Assembly (NCBI RefSeq): GCF_900110085.1
Contig: NZ_FOCK01000005.1
Location: forward strand, 186,001 to 250,000
DNA length: 64,000 nt
Source: Prevotella sp. ne3005
GTDB lineage: Bacteria; Bacteroidota; Bacteroidia; Bacteroidales; Bacteroidaceae
Direction of reading: 5' to 3'
A program made the position numbers and the translations under genes. Position 1 is the first letter of the stretch. The number at the start of each line of letters is the position of its first letter. Positions 18,147-28,048 of this stretch are shown piece after piece. A model generated the notes under the pieces. That model saw only the letters and a program-made list of their open reading frames with translations. It was not told the DNA's origin and searched no databases.

Positions 18147-18217
18147 TTGAAAATTGAAGATTGAAATTGAAAATTATGATAGAGCCCTTCTCACTTCCGA
18201 GTGTGAAGGGCTTTTTC
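18121..18217 (+). promoter_or_regulatory. transcription attenuator of the leu operon
   Basis: The terminator is AGCCCTTCTCAC (18183-18194) / GTGTGAAGGGCT (18201-18212), one mismatch, followed by TTTTC. The antiterminator uses TCGGAAGTGA (18121-18130), inside the leader-peptide frame, which is perfectly complementary to TCACTTCCGA (18191-18200). That target overlaps the terminator's 5' arm and loop, so the two structures exclude each other. A TTGAAAATTGAAGATTGA junction repeat (18147-18176) sits between the strands. Confidence 0.85.
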
Positions 18218-18273
18218 TTTGCAGGCAGAAATATAGTAAACCAAATACAAGTAACATTAGATTAATTAAAAAG

Positions 18274-19776
18274 ATGAGTGACAGATTGTTTATTTTCGAC
18301 ACGACACTGAGGGACGGTGAACAGGTTCCCGGATGCCAGCTGAACACTGTAGAGAAGATTCAGGTGGCCAAGGCGCTCGAGCAGTTGGGCGTCGACGTGA
18401 TCGAAGCAGGATTCCCCGTATCAAGTCCGGGTGACTTCAACAGCGTGATTGAGATCTCAAAGGCCGTCACATGGCCTGTGATCTGTGCACTGACGCGAGC
18501 CGTGGAGCACGACATCGACGTGGCCTTCGAGGCGCTGAAGTATGCCAAGCACAAGCGTATCCACACGGGTATCGGCACGAGCGATGAGCACATCCAGTTT
18601 AAGTTTAATTCTACGCGTGAGGAGATTCTGGAGCGTGCAGTGGCAGCCACGAAGTATGCCAAGCGCTTTGTCGACGACGTGGAGTTCTATTGCGAGGATG
18701 CAGGCCGTACGGACAATGAGTATCTGGCCCGTGTGGTGGAGGCCGTCATCAAGGCTGGCGCTACCGTAGTGAACATCCCTGATACCACGGGCTACTGCCT
18801 GCCCCAGGAGTATTTCGAGAAGATCAAGTATCTGAAGGAGCATGTAGACGGTATCGACCGCGCCATCATCTCCACCCACTGTCACAACGATCTGGGAATG
18901 GCCACTGCCAACACCTTCAATGGTGTGATGGCTGGCGCCCGTCAGGTGGAGGTGACCATCAACGGCATTGGCGAGCGCGCAGGAAACACCTCGCTCGAGG
19001 AGATAGCGATGATCCTGAAGTGCCACAAGGGGCTGGGCATCGATACCAATATCAATACCACGAAGATCTATCCCACCTCGAGGATGGTATCGAGTCTGAT
19101 GAATATGCCCGTGCAGCCCAATAAGGCCATCGTGGGCCGTAATGCCTTTGCCCACTCGAGCGGCATCCATCAGGACGGTGTGCTGAAGAATGTGCATACC
19201 TATGAGATCATGGACCCGAAGGATGTGGGCATCGATGACAACTCTATCGTACTGACAGCCCGTAGTGGTCGTGCAGCCTTGAAGCATCGTCTGCATGTGA
19301 ATGGTGTCGACCTCGAGGAAGAGAAGCTCGACAAGGTGTATGAGAAATTCCTCGTGCTGGCTGATCAGAAGAAGGAGGTGACGGATGCCGACGTGCTGAT
19401 GCTGGCTGGTGCCGATATGGCTGATACCCACGCTGTGCGTCTCGACTTCCTGCAGGTGACTACGGGTAAGGGCGTGAAGAGTGTGGCTTCCATCGGCCTC
19501 GATATCAGCGGACAGAAGTTTGAGGCTGCCGCCAGCGGAAACGGTCCTGTGGATGCTGCCATCAAGGCGCTGAAGAAGATTATCATGAAGCAGATGACGC
19601 TGAAGGAGTTTACCATCCAGGCTATCTCGAAGGGTTCAGACGATGTGGGTAAGGTTCACATGCAGGTGGAGTACGACGGTTCGCTCTATTACGGCTTCGG
19701 GGCCAATACGGATATCGTGACCGCCTCTGTGGAAGCATATATCGATTGTATCAACAAGTTCAAAGTTGAAGATTGA
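18274..19776 (+). CDS. leuA: 2-isopropylmalate synthase
   Basis: Condenses acetyl-CoA with 2-oxoisovalerate, the first committed step to leucine. The 500 residues start [20 protein letters not shown], the DTTLRDGEQ motif binding the divalent metal. [13 protein letters not shown] supplies further metal ligands, [18 protein letters not shown] is conserved, and the C-terminal domain from about residue 390 matches the Leu-binding regulatory domain. The open frame runs back to 18154, across the terminator; the start at 18274 is set by the conserved N terminus. First gene after the attenuator. Confidence 0.95.
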   Translation: MSDRLFIFDTTLRDGEQVPGCQLNTVEKIQVAKALEQLGVDVIEAGFPVSSPGDFNSVIEISKAVTWPVICALTRAVEHDIDVAFEALKYAKHKRIHTGIGTSDEHIQFKFNSTREEILERAVAATKYAKRFVDDVEFYCEDAGRTDNEYLARVVEAVIKAGATVVNIPDTTGYCLPQEYFEKIKYLKEHVDGIDRAIISTHCHNDLGMATANTFNGVMAGARQVEVTINGIGERAGNTSLEEIAMILKCHKGLGIDTNINTTKIYPTSRMVSSLMNMPVQPNKAIVGRNAFAHSSGIHQDGVLKNVHTYEIMDPKDVGIDDNSIVLTARSGRAALKHRLHVNGVDLEEEKLDKVYEKFLVLADQKKEVTDADVLMLAGADMADTHAVRLDFLQVTTGKGVKSVASIGLDISGQKFEAAASGNGPVDAAIKALKKIIMKQMTLKEFTIQAISKGSDDVGKVHMQVEYDGSLYYGFGANTDIVTASVEAYIDCINKFKVED

Positions 19777-19781
19777 AAATT

Positions 19782-19812
19782 CTTGGACTAGCCAAGCGGC
19801 AAAGCCGAGCGG
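19782..19812 (+). repeat. double-hairpin element, copy A
   Basis: Stem 1 is CTTGG (19782-19786) / CCAAG (19792-19796) with loop ACTAG; stem 2 is CGGC/GCCG (19797-19807) with loop AAA, then AGCGG. It lies between leuA and leuC, flanked by fragments of the TTGAAAATTGA repeat. Confidence 0.8.
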
Positions 19813-19838
19813 AAAATTGAAACATCAAGATTGAAAGA

Positions 19839-21212
19839 ATGAATACATTATTTGACAAGATATGGGATAAGCACGTGGTGCAGCAGGTGGAGGACGGACC
19901 TACCCAGTTGTATATCGACCGTCTTTATTGCCACGAGGTCACCTCGCCCCAGGCGTTCGACGGTATGCGGGCCCGTGGGCTGAAGTGCTACCGTCCGGAG
20001 AAGATTTTCTGTATGCCAGACCATAACACCCCTACGCACGATCAGGACAAGCCCATCGCCGATCCTGTGAGCAAGAAGCAGGTGGACACGCTGGCAAAGA
20101 ATGCTGCAGAGTTCGGACTGACGCACTACGGTATGATGTCGAAGGACAATGGTATCATCCATGTGGTGGGGCCTGAGAAGGGCTTGAGTCTGCCAGGAAT
20201 GACCATCGTCTGCGGCGACTCTCACACCTCTACCCATGGAGCGATGGGAGCCGTAGCCTTCGGTATCGGAACATCGGAGGTGGAGATGGTGATGGCCTCG
20301 CAGTGTATCCTCCAGCAGAAGCCGAAGTCGATGCGCATCAACATCAATGGACAGCTGGGTCCTTGTGTGACAGCAAAGGATGTGGCTCTCTATCTGATGG
20401 CGCAGCTGACGACCTCAGGGGCTACGGGCTACTTCGTGGAGTATGCTGGCGATGTGGTCAGGGAGATGTCGATGGAAGGTCGCCTGACGCTCTGTAACCT
20501 TTCTATAGAGATGGGAGCGCGTGGTGGCTTCATCGCTCCCGACGAGACCACCTTTGCCTATCTCAAGGGCCGCGAGTATGCCCCCAAGGGTGAAGCCTGG
20601 GACGAGGCCGTGAGTTATTGGAAGACGCTGAAGAGCGGCGACGACGCTGTGTTTGACAAGGAACTGACGTTCAACGCTGCGGATATCGAGCCTCGTATCA
20701 CCTATGGAACGAATCCCGGTATGGGCATCGGTATTACGGAGACCATTCCCGCAGAGGGTGGGGTGGGCTTTGAAAAGGCACTCCAGTATATGGGTTTCAA
20801 GGCTGGTCAGAAGCTGTTGGGCACGAAGGTGGACTATGTGTTCCTGGGTGCTTGTACCAATGGTCGTATTGAAGACTTCCGCGCCTTTGCCTCTATCGTG
20901 AAAGGTCATCAGAAAGCTGCGGATGTGGTGGCTTGGCTCGTGCCTGGCTCATGGGCTGTGGATAAGCAGATACGTGAGGAAGGTCTCGACAAGATTCTCG
21001 TGGAGGCAGGCTTCGAGATTCGCCAGCCTGGATGCTCCGCCTGCTTGGCGATGAACGATGATAAGATTCCTGCAGGCAAGCTCAGCGTGAGCACGAGCAA
21101 CCGTAATTTTGAAGGTCGACAGGGCCCAGGTGCAAGAACCATTCTTGCCAGCCCATTAGTGGCAGCCGCAGCAGCCATCACAGGAGTAATAACAGATCCC
21201 AGAACATTATGA
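19839..21212 (+). CDS. leuC: 3-isopropylmalate dehydratase large subunit
   Basis: Aconitase-family subunit that, with LeuD, isomerises 2- to 3-isopropylmalate; it holds a 4Fe-4S cluster. The 457 residues begin [41 protein letters not shown] binds substrate. Cluster cysteines fit [11 protein letters not shown] and [11 protein letters not shown], the CxxC pair. It overlaps leuD by four bases. In this operon it may also act on citramalate, since a second LeuA-like enzyme lies downstream. Confidence 0.96.
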   Translation: MNTLFDKIWDKHVVQQVEDGPTQLYIDRLYCHEVTSPQAFDGMRARGLKCYRPEKIFCMPDHNTPTHDQDKPIADPVSKKQVDTLAKNAAEFGLTHYGMMSKDNGIIHVVGPEKGLSLPGMTIVCGDSHTSTHGAMGAVAFGIGTSEVEMVMASQCILQQKPKSMRININGQLGPCVTAKDVALYLMAQLTTSGATGYFVEYAGDVVREMSMEGRLTLCNLSIEMGARGGFIAPDETTFAYLKGREYAPKGEAWDEAVSYWKTLKSGDDAVFDKELTFNAADIEPRITYGTNPGMGIGITETIPAEGGVGFEKALQYMGFKAGQKLLGTKVDYVFLGACTNGRIEDFRAFASIVKGHQKAADVVAWLVPGSWAVDKQIREEGLDKILVEAGFEIRQPGCSACLAMNDDKIPAGKLSVSTSNRNFEGRQGPGARTILASPLVAAAAAITGVITDPRTL

Positions 21213-21805
21213 AACAGAAATTCAACGTTATAACCAGTACATGTGTGCCCCTTCCATTGGAGAATGTGGACACAGACCAGATTATCCCCGCACGATTCCT
21301 GAAGGCTACCACCAGGGAGGAAAGTTTCTTTGGCGACAACCTGTTCCGCGATTGGCGCTACAAGGCCGACGGCTCGCTGAATCAGGACTTTGTGCTCAAC
21401 AATCCCGCCTATGGCGGTTGTATCCTCGTGGCAGGCAAGAACTTCGGCAGTGGCAGCTCTCGCGAGCATGCTGCCTGGGCGATTGCAGGCTATGGCTTCC
21501 GGGTGGTCATCAGCTCGTTTTTCGCTGATATCCACAAAAACAACGAACTGAACAATTTCGTGTTGCCCGTGCAGGTGAGCGACGACTTCCTGGCAGAGCT
21601 CTTTGCCAGCATCCAGCATGATCCGAAGACGGAGGTGGAGGTGGATCTGCCGAATCAGACAGTCACCAACAAGTCCACAGGTCGCAGCGAGCATTTCGAC
21701 ATCAACGGCTATAAGAAGCACTGCCTGATGAATGGTCTCGACGACATCGACTTCCTGGTACAGAATCAAGAAAAGACAAAACAATGGGAACAGCAGAGCA
21801 AGTAG
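21209..21805 (+). CDS. leuD: 3-isopropylmalate dehydratase small subunit
   Basis: Swivel domain partner of LeuC. The 198 residues contain [21 protein letters not shown] and [21 protein letters not shown], the signatures of the family. The ATG overlaps the leuC stop (ATGA), and the 3' end overlaps the next gene by 22 bases, so the three are translationally coupled. Confidence 0.96.
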   Translation: MKQKFNVITSTCVPLPLENVDTDQIIPARFLKATTREESFFGDNLFRDWRYKADGSLNQDFVLNNPAYGGCILVAGKNFGSGSSREHAAWAIAGYGFRVVISSFFADIHKNNELNNFVLPVQVSDDFLAELFASIQHDPKTEVEVDLPNQTVTNKSTGRSEHFDINGYKKHCLMNGLDDIDFLVQNQEKTKQWEQQSK

Positions 21806-23358
21806 GACATTACACCCGTCTACAGCCTTTCGTCGAGATCATGGACTCGACATTGCGCGACGGAGAACAGACCAACGGCGTGAGCTTCCTGCCACACGAG
21901 AAGCTCATCATCGCCCGCATGTTGCTCCACGACCTGAACGTAGACCGCATCGAGGTGGCTTCCGCCCGGGTGTCGGAGGGTGAGAAAGAGGCAGTGAGCA
22001 TGATCTGCCGCTATGCGGAGAAAATCGATAAACTCGATAATGTCGAGGTGCTTGGCTTCGTGGATGGTGGCGTGAGCGTAGACTGGATTGTCTCGTGTGG
22101 GGCAAAGGTCATCAACCTTCTGGCGAAAGGCTCACTCAGGCATTGTAGGGAACAGTTGGGCAAGTCGCCCGAGGAACATGTGGAGGACATCTGCCGCGAG
22201 GTGAAATATGCCCGTAGCAAGGGGCTGATCGTGAACCTCTACCTCGAAGACTGGTCGAATGGTATGAAGGACTCTCCGGAGTATGTCTATCAGGCGATGG
22301 ATGTGCTTTGCGACATCGGCATCCGTCGTTTTATGCTGCCCGATACGCTGGGCATCATGAATCCCCTGCAGTGTATCGAGTACTTCCGCAAGATGCTCAA
22401 GCGCTATCCCGATACCCACTTCGATTTCCATGCCCACAACGACTACGACCTGGCTGTCAGCAATTCGTTGGCTGCAGCGCTCAGTGGTGCGAAAGGACTC
22501 CACGTCACCGTCAATGGTCTTGGCGAGCGTTGTGGTAATGCGCCGCTCTCGAGTGTGCAGGTGATCCTGAAGGATCAGTTCCATGCGAAGACCAATATCA
22601 ACGAGAACAAGCTCAACGACATCTCCCGTCTGGTGGAGAGCTATAGTGGTATCGCCATTGCCCCCAATCAGCCCATCATCGGTGATAATGTCTTTACCCA
22701 GGTGGCTGGGGTACATGCTGATGGCGACAATAAGAACGGCCTCTATCAGAACGAGCTGATGCCAGAGCGATTCGGACGTCGCAGGGAGTATGCCCTTGGC
22801 AAAAACAGCGGTAAGGCGAACATTGCCAAGAACCTTGAGGAGTTGGGTCTGGAGCTCACGCCCGAGCAGACAAAGAAGGTGACGCAGCGTATCACAGAAC
22901 TTGGCGACAAGAAAGAAATCGTGACGCAAGACGACCTGCCCTTCATCGTGAGTGACGTGCTGAAACACGATGCGCCAGAGGATAAGGTGAAGCTTGTAAG
23001 TTATGTTGTCTCAACGGCTTATGGATTGAAGCCTGGTGCAAATGTGAAGGTGGAGATTAATGGTCAGCAGTATGAAGCAGGCGCTACGGGCGATGGTCAG
23101 TATGATGCCTTCGTGAAGGCCCTGCGTTTCATCTATCGCAAGTATCTCGACCGCACGTTCCCCCTCCTGCAGAACTATGCCGTCAGCATTCCTCCTGGTG
23201 GACGTACCGATGCCCTTGTGCAGACGGTGATTACCTGGAACGACAATGGTAAGATTCTGCGCACGCGTGGTCTGGATGCCGACCAGACGGAAGCTGCCAT
23301 CAAGGCTACGTTTAAGATGCTGAACATTTACGAAAACGAAAATACAAACGAATTATGA
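21784..23358 (+). CDS. second LeuA-family synthase (citramalate synthase-like)
   Basis: A 524-residue protein of the isopropylmalate/citramalate/homocitrate synthase family: [16 protein letters not shown] near residue 20, [18 protein letters not shown] for metal binding, [20 protein letters not shown], and a C-terminal regulatory-type domain from about residue 390. It is clearly different from LeuA at 18274. Its place between leuD and leuB, together with Ile codons in the operon leader, fits (R)-citramalate synthase, which would let LeuCD and LeuB make 2-oxobutyrate for isoleucine. This is inference; another 2-oxoacid acceptor is possible. Overlaps leuB by four bases. Confidence 0.75.
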   Translation: MGTAEQVGHYTRLQPFVEIMDSTLRDGEQTNGVSFLPHEKLIIARMLLHDLNVDRIEVASARVSEGEKEAVSMICRYAEKIDKLDNVEVLGFVDGGVSVDWIVSCGAKVINLLAKGSLRHCREQLGKSPEEHVEDICREVKYARSKGLIVNLYLEDWSNGMKDSPEYVYQAMDVLCDIGIRRFMLPDTLGIMNPLQCIEYFRKMLKRYPDTHFDFHAHNDYDLAVSNSLAAALSGAKGLHVTVNGLGERCGNAPLSSVQVILKDQFHAKTNINENKLNDISRLVESYSGIAIAPNQPIIGDNVFTQVAGVHADGDNKNGLYQNELMPERFGRRREYALGKNSGKANIAKNLEELGLELTPEQTKKVTQRITELGDKKEIVTQDDLPFIVSDVLKHDAPEDKVKLVSYVVSTAYGLKPGANVKVEINGQQYEAGATGDGQYDAFVKALRFIYRKYLDRTFPLLQNYAVSIPPGGRTDALVQTVITWNDNGKILRTRGLDADQTEAAIKATFKMLNIYENENTNEL

Positions 23359-24416
23359 AACTGAAGATTGCGATTCTTGAGGGCGATGGTATAGGCCCGG
23401 AGATTATGAAACAAGGTGTGGCAGTGCTTGATGCTATTGCAGAGAAATGTGGCCACGAGTTTGAATACAAGGCAGCCATCTGTGGTGCCCACGCCATCCA
23501 CGAGGTGGGCGATCCTTACCCAGAGGCCACCCACGAGGTGTGCATGCGTGCCGATGCTGTGCTCTTTGCAGCTGTAGGCTCACTGGAGTTTGACAATAAT
23601 CCTACGGCGAAGATCCGTCCTGAGACGGGTTTGCTCGCCATGCGTAAGAAACTGGGCTTGTTTGCCAACGTGCGCCCTGTGGCCACCTTCGATTGTCTGC
23701 TGCATAAGTCTCCCCTAAAGGATGAGCTGTTGCGTGGCGCTGATTTCGTGGTCATCCGCGAATTGACGGGCGGTATGTACTTTGGTGAGAAATACCAGGA
23801 CAACGACAAGGCCTACGATACCGATATCTACACCCGTCCTGAGATTGAGCGCATCCTGAAGGTGGCCTTCGAGATGGCGATGACGCGTAAGAAGCACCTC
23901 ACGGTGGTGGATAAGGCCAATGTGCTGGCCTCCAGTCGTCTGTGGCGCCAGATTGCCAAGGAGATGGAGCCTCAGTATCCTGAGGTAACCACCGACTATA
24001 TGTTTATCGACAATGCCTCGATGCGTGTGCTCACAGAACCCCGCTTCTTCGATGTCATCGTGACGGAGAACACCTTTGGCGATATCCTCACCGACGAGAC
24101 CTCTTGCATCACAGGCTCCATGGGCCTGCAACCCTCATCGTCATTAGGAGAGCATACGCCGCTCTTCGAACCCGTTCATGGCTCATGGCCTCAGGCAGCA
24201 GGTCAGAACCTCGCCAATCCTCTGGCACAGATCCTCTCTGCAGCAATGTTGCTCGAGCACTTCGGACTGAACAAAGAGGGTGCCCTTGTGCGTGAGGCTG
24301 TCGATGCCTCGTTGGCCGCCAATGTGCGTACCCCGGAGATTCAGGTCGAGGGCGGTGCCAAATATGGTACCCGCGAAGTAGGCGAGTGGATTGTCAACTA
24401 CATTAAGAATGCGTAA
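23355..24416 (+). CDS. leuB: 3-isopropylmalate dehydrogenase
   Basis: NAD-dependent oxidative decarboxylation giving 2-oxoisocaproate. The 353 residues begin [21 protein letters not shown]. Substrate-binding [26 protein letters not shown] and the cofactor region [22 protein letters not shown] match LeuB rather than isocitrate dehydrogenase. The ATG overlaps the preceding stop, and the stop overlaps the start of the TPR gene. Confidence 0.96.
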   Translation: MKLKIAILEGDGIGPEIMKQGVAVLDAIAEKCGHEFEYKAAICGAHAIHEVGDPYPEATHEVCMRADAVLFAAVGSLEFDNNPTAKIRPETGLLAMRKKLGLFANVRPVATFDCLLHKSPLKDELLRGADFVVIRELTGGMYFGEKYQDNDKAYDTDIYTRPEIERILKVAFEMAMTRKKHLTVVDKANVLASSRLWRQIAKEMEPQYPEVTTDYMFIDNASMRVLTEPRFFDVIVTENTFGDILTDETSCITGSMGLQPSSSLGEHTPLFEPVHGSWPQAAGQNLANPLAQILSAAMLLEHFGLNKEGALVREAVDASLAANVRTPEIQVEGGAKYGTREVGEWIVNYIKNA

Positions 24417-25077
24417 GTTGTTAATAATGAGCCTCATGTTGATGGCTGTCTGCGCAGGGGCGCAGACGCCACAACAGTGGCGCGACTCTGTGTCGACGCT
24501 GATGGAGCAGATTCGCCTGAATCCTGAGAACACCGGCTTGCGACTCTTGAAGGCCGAGGCGAATATCAACCTGCAGCAGTGGGAATATGCCGTTGCGGAA
24601 TATGGCAATGTGCTCCGTCTCGACGAACGGAATCTTGCAGCCCTCTTCTTCCGTGCCTTCTGTCATACCCAGTTGCGCCACTACGATCTGGCGAAGGTCG
24701 ACTACGAGTCGTTTATCGCCATCCAACCCCAGCATCTGGAGGCCCACCTGGGATTGGCGCATACCCTGCAGAAGTTAGGGCGCAAGGCGGATACGATGGA
24801 CGAGTTGAACCGTATCGTACAACTCTTCCCCGACAGTGCTGATGCCTATGCCGCAAGGGCTGCCTACGAGACGGAACAGAAGCAATACGACGTGGCTGTC
24901 TACGACTGGGACGAGGCCATCCGTCGCCGTCCTGAAAGTCTGGCGCTGGTGGTGTCGAAGGTCGATGCCCTGCTGAAACAAGGCAAGCGTAAAGAGGCTC
25001 ACGATGTGCTCGATGAGACCGTCAGGAAGGGTACGCCCAAGGGGGCGCTCCGCGAATGGTATGATCAGTGTAAATAG
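24409..25077 (+). CDS. exported tetratricopeptide-repeat protein
   Basis: A 222-residue protein with a signal peptide ([19 protein letters not shown]). The rest is helical TPR repeats ([21 protein letters not shown], then [41 protein letters not shown] units), so it probably scaffolds proteins in the periplasm. Its ATG overlaps the leuB stop by eight bases (ATGCGTAA), which couples it to the leu operon, though no metabolic link is apparent. Its 3' end overlaps the convergent metallo-hydrolase gene by 13 bases. The role is unknown. Confidence 0.8.
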   Translation: MRKLLIMSLMLMAVCAGAQTPQQWRDSVSTLMEQIRLNPENTGLRLLKAEANINLQQWEYAVAEYGNVLRLDERNLAALFFRAFCHTQLRHYDLAKVDYESFIAIQPQHLEAHLGLAHTLQKLGRKADTMDELNRIVQLFPDSADAYAARAAYETEQKQYDVAVYDWDEAIRRRPESLALVVSKVDALLKQGKRKEAHDVLDETVRKGTPKGALREWYDQCK

Positions 25078-25706
25078 GGATTGTAGCGCATCTCCTCGCC
25101 AATCGTCGTCTTTGGACCATGCCCGCAGTAGACTGTTGTCTCGGCGGGCATTTTTCCTAATACGTTCCTCAGACTGTTCATCAGTTCCGTATAACTGCCG
25201 CCCTCGAAGTCAGTACGGCCCACGCTCATGCGGAACAGCGTGTCGCCAGAGAAGACCACCTTCTCCGCCTCACAGTAGAACACCACGCCGCCCTGGGTGT
25301 GACCAGGGGTCTTGAGCACCTGCAGCTCATGGTTGCCAAAGCGTATCACCTCATCGTTACCAAAGAACTTCACTTGCCCAGGGTACTCCCGCTTCAGGGG
25401 AACGCCGATCATCGACTTAAACTGTTCGGAGATATGACATACCATATCGCCGTCCTCTGGGGCAATCTCGGGTATTAGGCCATAGTTGTCATGGATGGTG
25501 TCGATACCGAAGTTATGGTCGAAATGCCCGTGGGTGCAGAGCAGGTGCATGGGCTTCAGCTCGTTGTCCTTGATATAGTTGACAACGGCATCGCGCTCCT
25601 CGTCGTAGTAGGCGCCACAATCGATGATGACACACTCTTTGGTCTCATCGCTCACCACGTAGGTGTTCTCCTGCAGGAGATTGAACATGAAAGACTTTAT
25701 AGTCAT
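25065..25706 (-). CDS. MBL-fold metallo-hydrolase (glyoxalase II-like)
   Basis: A 213-residue cytoplasmic metallo-beta-lactamase-fold hydrolase. The zinc motif is LLCTHGHFDHNFGID (THxHxDH type), followed by LKTPGHTQGGVVFYC, VVFSGDTLFRMSVGRTDF and the late His in VYCGHGPKTT. This pattern fits the YcbL/glyoxalase II-like group. The open frame extends to 25775, but the start MTIKSFMFNLLQENTYV at 25706 begins the conserved domain, and the added part is repeat sequence. Confidence 0.88.
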   Translation of the reverse strand: MTIKSFMFNLLQENTYVVSDETKECVIIDCGAYYDEERDAVVNYIKDNELKPMHLLCTHGHFDHNFGIDTIHDNYGLIPEIAPEDGDMVCHISEQFKSMIGVPLKREYPGQVKFFGNDEVIRFGNHELQVLKTPGHTQGGVVFYCEAEKVVFSGDTLFRMSVGRTDFEGGSYTELMNSLRNVLGKMPAETTVYCGHGPKTTIGEEMRYNPYLH

Positions 25707-25714
25707 TGAAAATT

Positions 25715-25759
25715 CTTTTAGTCGGCTGACGCCTTTGTAAAAGCGGCAAAGCCGAGCGG
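25715..25759 (+). repeat. double-hairpin element, copy B
   Basis: Stem 1 is CTTTTA (25715-25720) / TAAAAG (25738-25743) with a 17-base loop; stem 2 is CGGC/GCCG (25744-25754), then AGCGG. The 45 bases are identical to copy C at 31855-31899. It lies in the leader of the metallo-hydrolase gene. Confidence 0.8.
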
Positions 25760-25850
25760 AAAGCTTAATGCTCAAAGCTCAAAGCTTAATGCTCAAAGCT
25801 CAAAGCTTAATGCTCAAAGCTCAAAGCTTAATGCTCAAAGCTCAAAGCTA
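25760..25850. repeat. 21-bp tandem array
   Basis: Four perfect tandem copies of a 21-bp unit beginning AAAGCTTAATGCTCAAAGC (25760, 25781, 25802, 25823) and a partial fifth that runs to the rsmG stop codon at 25856-25858. The words are those of the junction repeats at 1272, 11046 and 36300. Copies are contiguous, so this is not a CRISPR array. Confidence 0.9.
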
Positions 25851-25855
25851 AATGC

Positions 25856-26482
25856 TTAAATCGGTAAGTATATGACATGTTTTTGCTTAAACCACTCTTC
25901 CTCGAACAGGGTGCCGATATCGGTGGTCTCCACAATCTTATAGAATGGTCGCAACTCCGCCTGCAGGTCACCGCCCTTCAGGCAGATCACCCCATTGGGC
26001 AGCGCATTGTGCTGGCTCTTCGAGATGTTCTTGCGCACAATCTTCACCAAGTCGGGTAGGGGCATCACCGCACGGCTCACCACGAAGTCATACTTCCCTT
26101 TCTCCTCCTCACCGCGCAGATGGGCAGGCTCGCAGTTCTTCAGTCCGATGGCCTGTGCCACCTCCTGTGCCACCCGGATCTTCTTGCCCGTACCGTCGAT
26201 GAGCTTGAAGTGGCACTCAGGGAACATGATGGCCAGGGGAATACCAGGAAAGCCGCCCCCCGTGCCAAAGTCGAGGATCTCCGTACCTGGACGGAAGTTC
26301 ACCACCTTTGCGATGGCCAGCGAGTGGAGCACATGGTGCTCGTAGAGGTTGTCGATGTCTTTGCGCGAGATCACGTTGATCTTCGCATTCCAGTCACGAT
26401 AGAGGGCGTCGAGGGCGTCGAATTGCCGCTGCTGCTCCTCACTCAATTGGGGGAAATATTTCTCGATGATGGTTGTTGTCAT
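25856..26482 (-). CDS. rsmG: 16S rRNA (guanine-527 N7) methyltransferase
   Basis: SAM-dependent methylation of G527 in the small-subunit rRNA. The 208 residues contain ILDFGTGGGFPGIPLAIMFPE, the SAM loop of the GidB/RsmG family, and FVVSRAVMPLPDLVKIV. The start overlaps the upstream lipoprotein stop by four bases (ATGA). Confidence 0.95.
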   Translation of the reverse strand: MTTTIIEKYFPQLSEEQQRQFDALDALYRDWNAKINVISRKDIDNLYEHHVLHSLAIAKVVNFRPGTEILDFGTGGGFPGIPLAIMFPECHFKLIDGTGKKIRVAQEVAQAIGLKNCEPAHLRGEEEKGKYDFVVSRAVMPLPDLVKIVRKNISKSQHNALPNGVICLKGGDLQAELRPFYKIVETTDIGTLFEEEWFKQKHVIYLPI

Positions 26483-27291
26483 AGGATAAAACTGTGGAAA
26501 GAGTTCTTCAGTATCTTTTCCAATGCTGTGTAGGGGATAATCAGCTGTGTGGCCCCTTCCGTATAGGGGGCAATCTCCGAGGGGTTATAGATAAAGGTGA
26601 TGGTCTCCTCACCGATGATGAAATTCTGTGGGGCGTAGATATTCACCGACACCAGATACCCTTTCTGCTTCAGGTCGCTGAGTGACGAGACACCCTTGCT
26701 CTCTATCAGGGCATCCAACAGAATCTTGTTCAACTCCTCCTCGCTGCCATCGATAAAGATGTCCTGCAGCGTCAGCAGCCGTCCGGTCTTGGCCTCGAAG
26801 TTCATGATTTCCTGCTGGTTGGTACCGTGGGCACCGCCCTCATAATAATCTACGGTGGCGATATAGGCCACCGTCTTCTGACTGCCTTTCTGCGCCTCTG
26901 TCGAGATGATGTAGTGGAAGTCATACCAAGAGCGCTTCGTCGTGTCGTTGCGGTCCTGATTATAGAGGGGCAACATGGTCTGCCTATAGGTCTGTGTGAA
27001 ATCCTCGGCAAAGCGATCGACAGCCGACTTTACGGATACCTCCTGCATGTGGAACAAATGTTCCACCACCGTATGGTTGATCACCTCGCCCCTGCGCCCA
27101 CACTCCTTGGTGGCACTCTGCAACTTCAGGCTGACCTTACACAATGGCGAGTCCTCATCTTCAGAGACGAGTGCCACCGTCTTGTCTGCCGTGAAGGTCT
27201 CAAATTCTACGGTATTCTCGTCCATCTGCTGACAGCCTGCCAGCATCAGAATCATCGTTAAAAGTATCCAATTAAGTCTGGTTGTCTTCAT
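26479..27291 (-). CDS. RsiV/DUF3298-like lipoprotein
   Basis: A 270-residue lipoprotein: signal peptide with lipobox in ILMLAGCQQMDE (Cys at about residue 20). The mature part resembles RsiV/DUF3298: FHYIISTEAQKGSQKTVAYIATVDYYEGGAHGTNQ, with the GGAHG signature, then FIYNPSEIAPYTEGATQLIIPY. In other bacteria this fold binds lysozyme or acts in anti-sigma factors, but no sigma gene is adjacent here. The start at 27291 is chosen because the -7 box lies at 27318-27311. It is coupled to rsmG by a four-base overlap. Confidence 0.82.
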   Translation of the reverse strand: MKTTRLNWILLTMILMLAGCQQMDENTVEFETFTADKTVALVSEDEDSPLCKVSLKLQSATKECGRRGEVINHTVVEHLFHMQEVSVKSAVDRFAEDFTQTYRQTMLPLYNQDRNDTTKRSWYDFHYIISTEAQKGSQKTVAYIATVDYYEGGAHGTNQQEIMNFEAKTGRLLTLQDIFIDGSEEELNKILLDALIESKGVSSLSDLKQKGYLVSVNIYAPQNFIIGEETITFIYNPSEIAPYTEGATQLIIPYTALEKILKNSFHSFIL

Positions 27292-27310
27292 TCTCTCACT
27301 AATTTTTCCG

Positions 27311-27318
27311 CAAAAATA
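27311..27318 (-). promoter_or_regulatory. -7 box of the lipoprotein-rsmG unit
   Basis: TATTTTTG on the minus strand, 19 bases before the ATG at 27291. Confidence 0.55.
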
Positions 27319-27360
27319 CACAAAAAATACGAGAAACACAAATTTCTCGCAAAAAATTCT

Positions 27361-27368
27361 TAATTTTG
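27361..27368 (+). promoter_or_regulatory. -7 box of the HAD hydrolase-MFS unit
   Basis: TAATTTTG, 19 bases before the ATG at 27388, divergent from the lipoprotein promoter. Confidence 0.55.
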
Positions 27369-27387
27369 CAGCCAAATTTCTTAAAGT

Positions 27388-28047
27388 ATGCAGGAAAGAC
27401 TATTCAAGGCAGCCCTTTTCGACCTCGATGGTGTGGTTTTCGACACCGAGCCCCAGTACACCGTTTTCTGGGGAATGATCTGTCGTCAGTACCATCCTGA
27501 GCACCCGGGACTGGAGCACGAGATCAAGGGTTCCACCCTCACTCAGATCTACGACCGCTGGTTCAGTGGCCCCCTGGCATCCGAGCGGGCATCCATTACG
27601 GCTCGCCTCGACGACTATGAGCAGCAGATGCATTACGACTATATCACAGGTTTCGAGGCACTCGTGGCCGATCTCCATCGTCATGGTGTGAAGACGGCTG
27701 TCGTCACCAGTTCCAACATCCCCAAGATGGAGAGTGTCTATCGCTATCAGCCCCGTTTCAAGGAGCTCTTCGATGCCATCCTCACCTCTGAGGACTTCTC
27801 CCGCAGCAAGCCCGATCCTGATTGTTATCTGAAGGCTGCTGCCCGTTTCAATGTGTCGCCCGAGGAGTGTATCGTCTTCGAGGACAGCTTCAACGGTCTG
27901 AAGTCCGGACGTGCTGCTGGCATGAGGGTAGTGGGTCTCGCCACCACCAACAGTGCCGAGGCCATCGCTCCGTATTCCGACATCCAGATCTCCGACTACA
28001 ACGGCATAGACACTGCCTTCCTTCTCAATTTCCAATTCTCCATTTGA
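27388..28047 (+). CDS. HAD-family hydrolase (beta-phosphoglucomutase-like)
   Basis: A 219-residue cytoplasmic phosphatase or phosphomutase. Motif I is FDLDGVVFDTEPQ with the nucleophilic Asp, motif II is VVTSSN, and motifs III and IV are SRSKPDPDCYLKAA and CIVFEDSFNGLKSGRAAGM. The helical cap after motif I places it in subfamily I with beta-phosphoglucomutase-like phosphatases. The substrate is probably a sugar or nucleoside phosphate. The next gene starts one base after its stop. Confidence 0.88.
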   Translation: MQERLFKAALFDLDGVVFDTEPQYTVFWGMICRQYHPEHPGLEHEIKGSTLTQIYDRWFSGPLASERASITARLDDYEQQMHYDYITGFEALVADLHRHGVKTAVVTSSNIPKMESVYRYQPRFKELFDAILTSEDFSRSKPDPDCYLKAAARFNVSPEECIVFEDSFNGLKSGRAAGMRVVGLATTNSAEAIAPYSDIQISDYNGIDTAFLLNFQFSI

Positions 28048-28048
28048 A

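Noticed and set aside
18154..18273. N-terminal extension of leuA
   Set aside because: It would be translated through the attenuator terminator, and the conserved LeuA N terminus begins at 18274.
25760..25850. Possible CRISPR array
   Set aside because: The 21-bp copies are directly adjacent with no unique spacers, and no cas genes are present. The 44-bp tandem array at 48497-48619 was rejected for the same reason.
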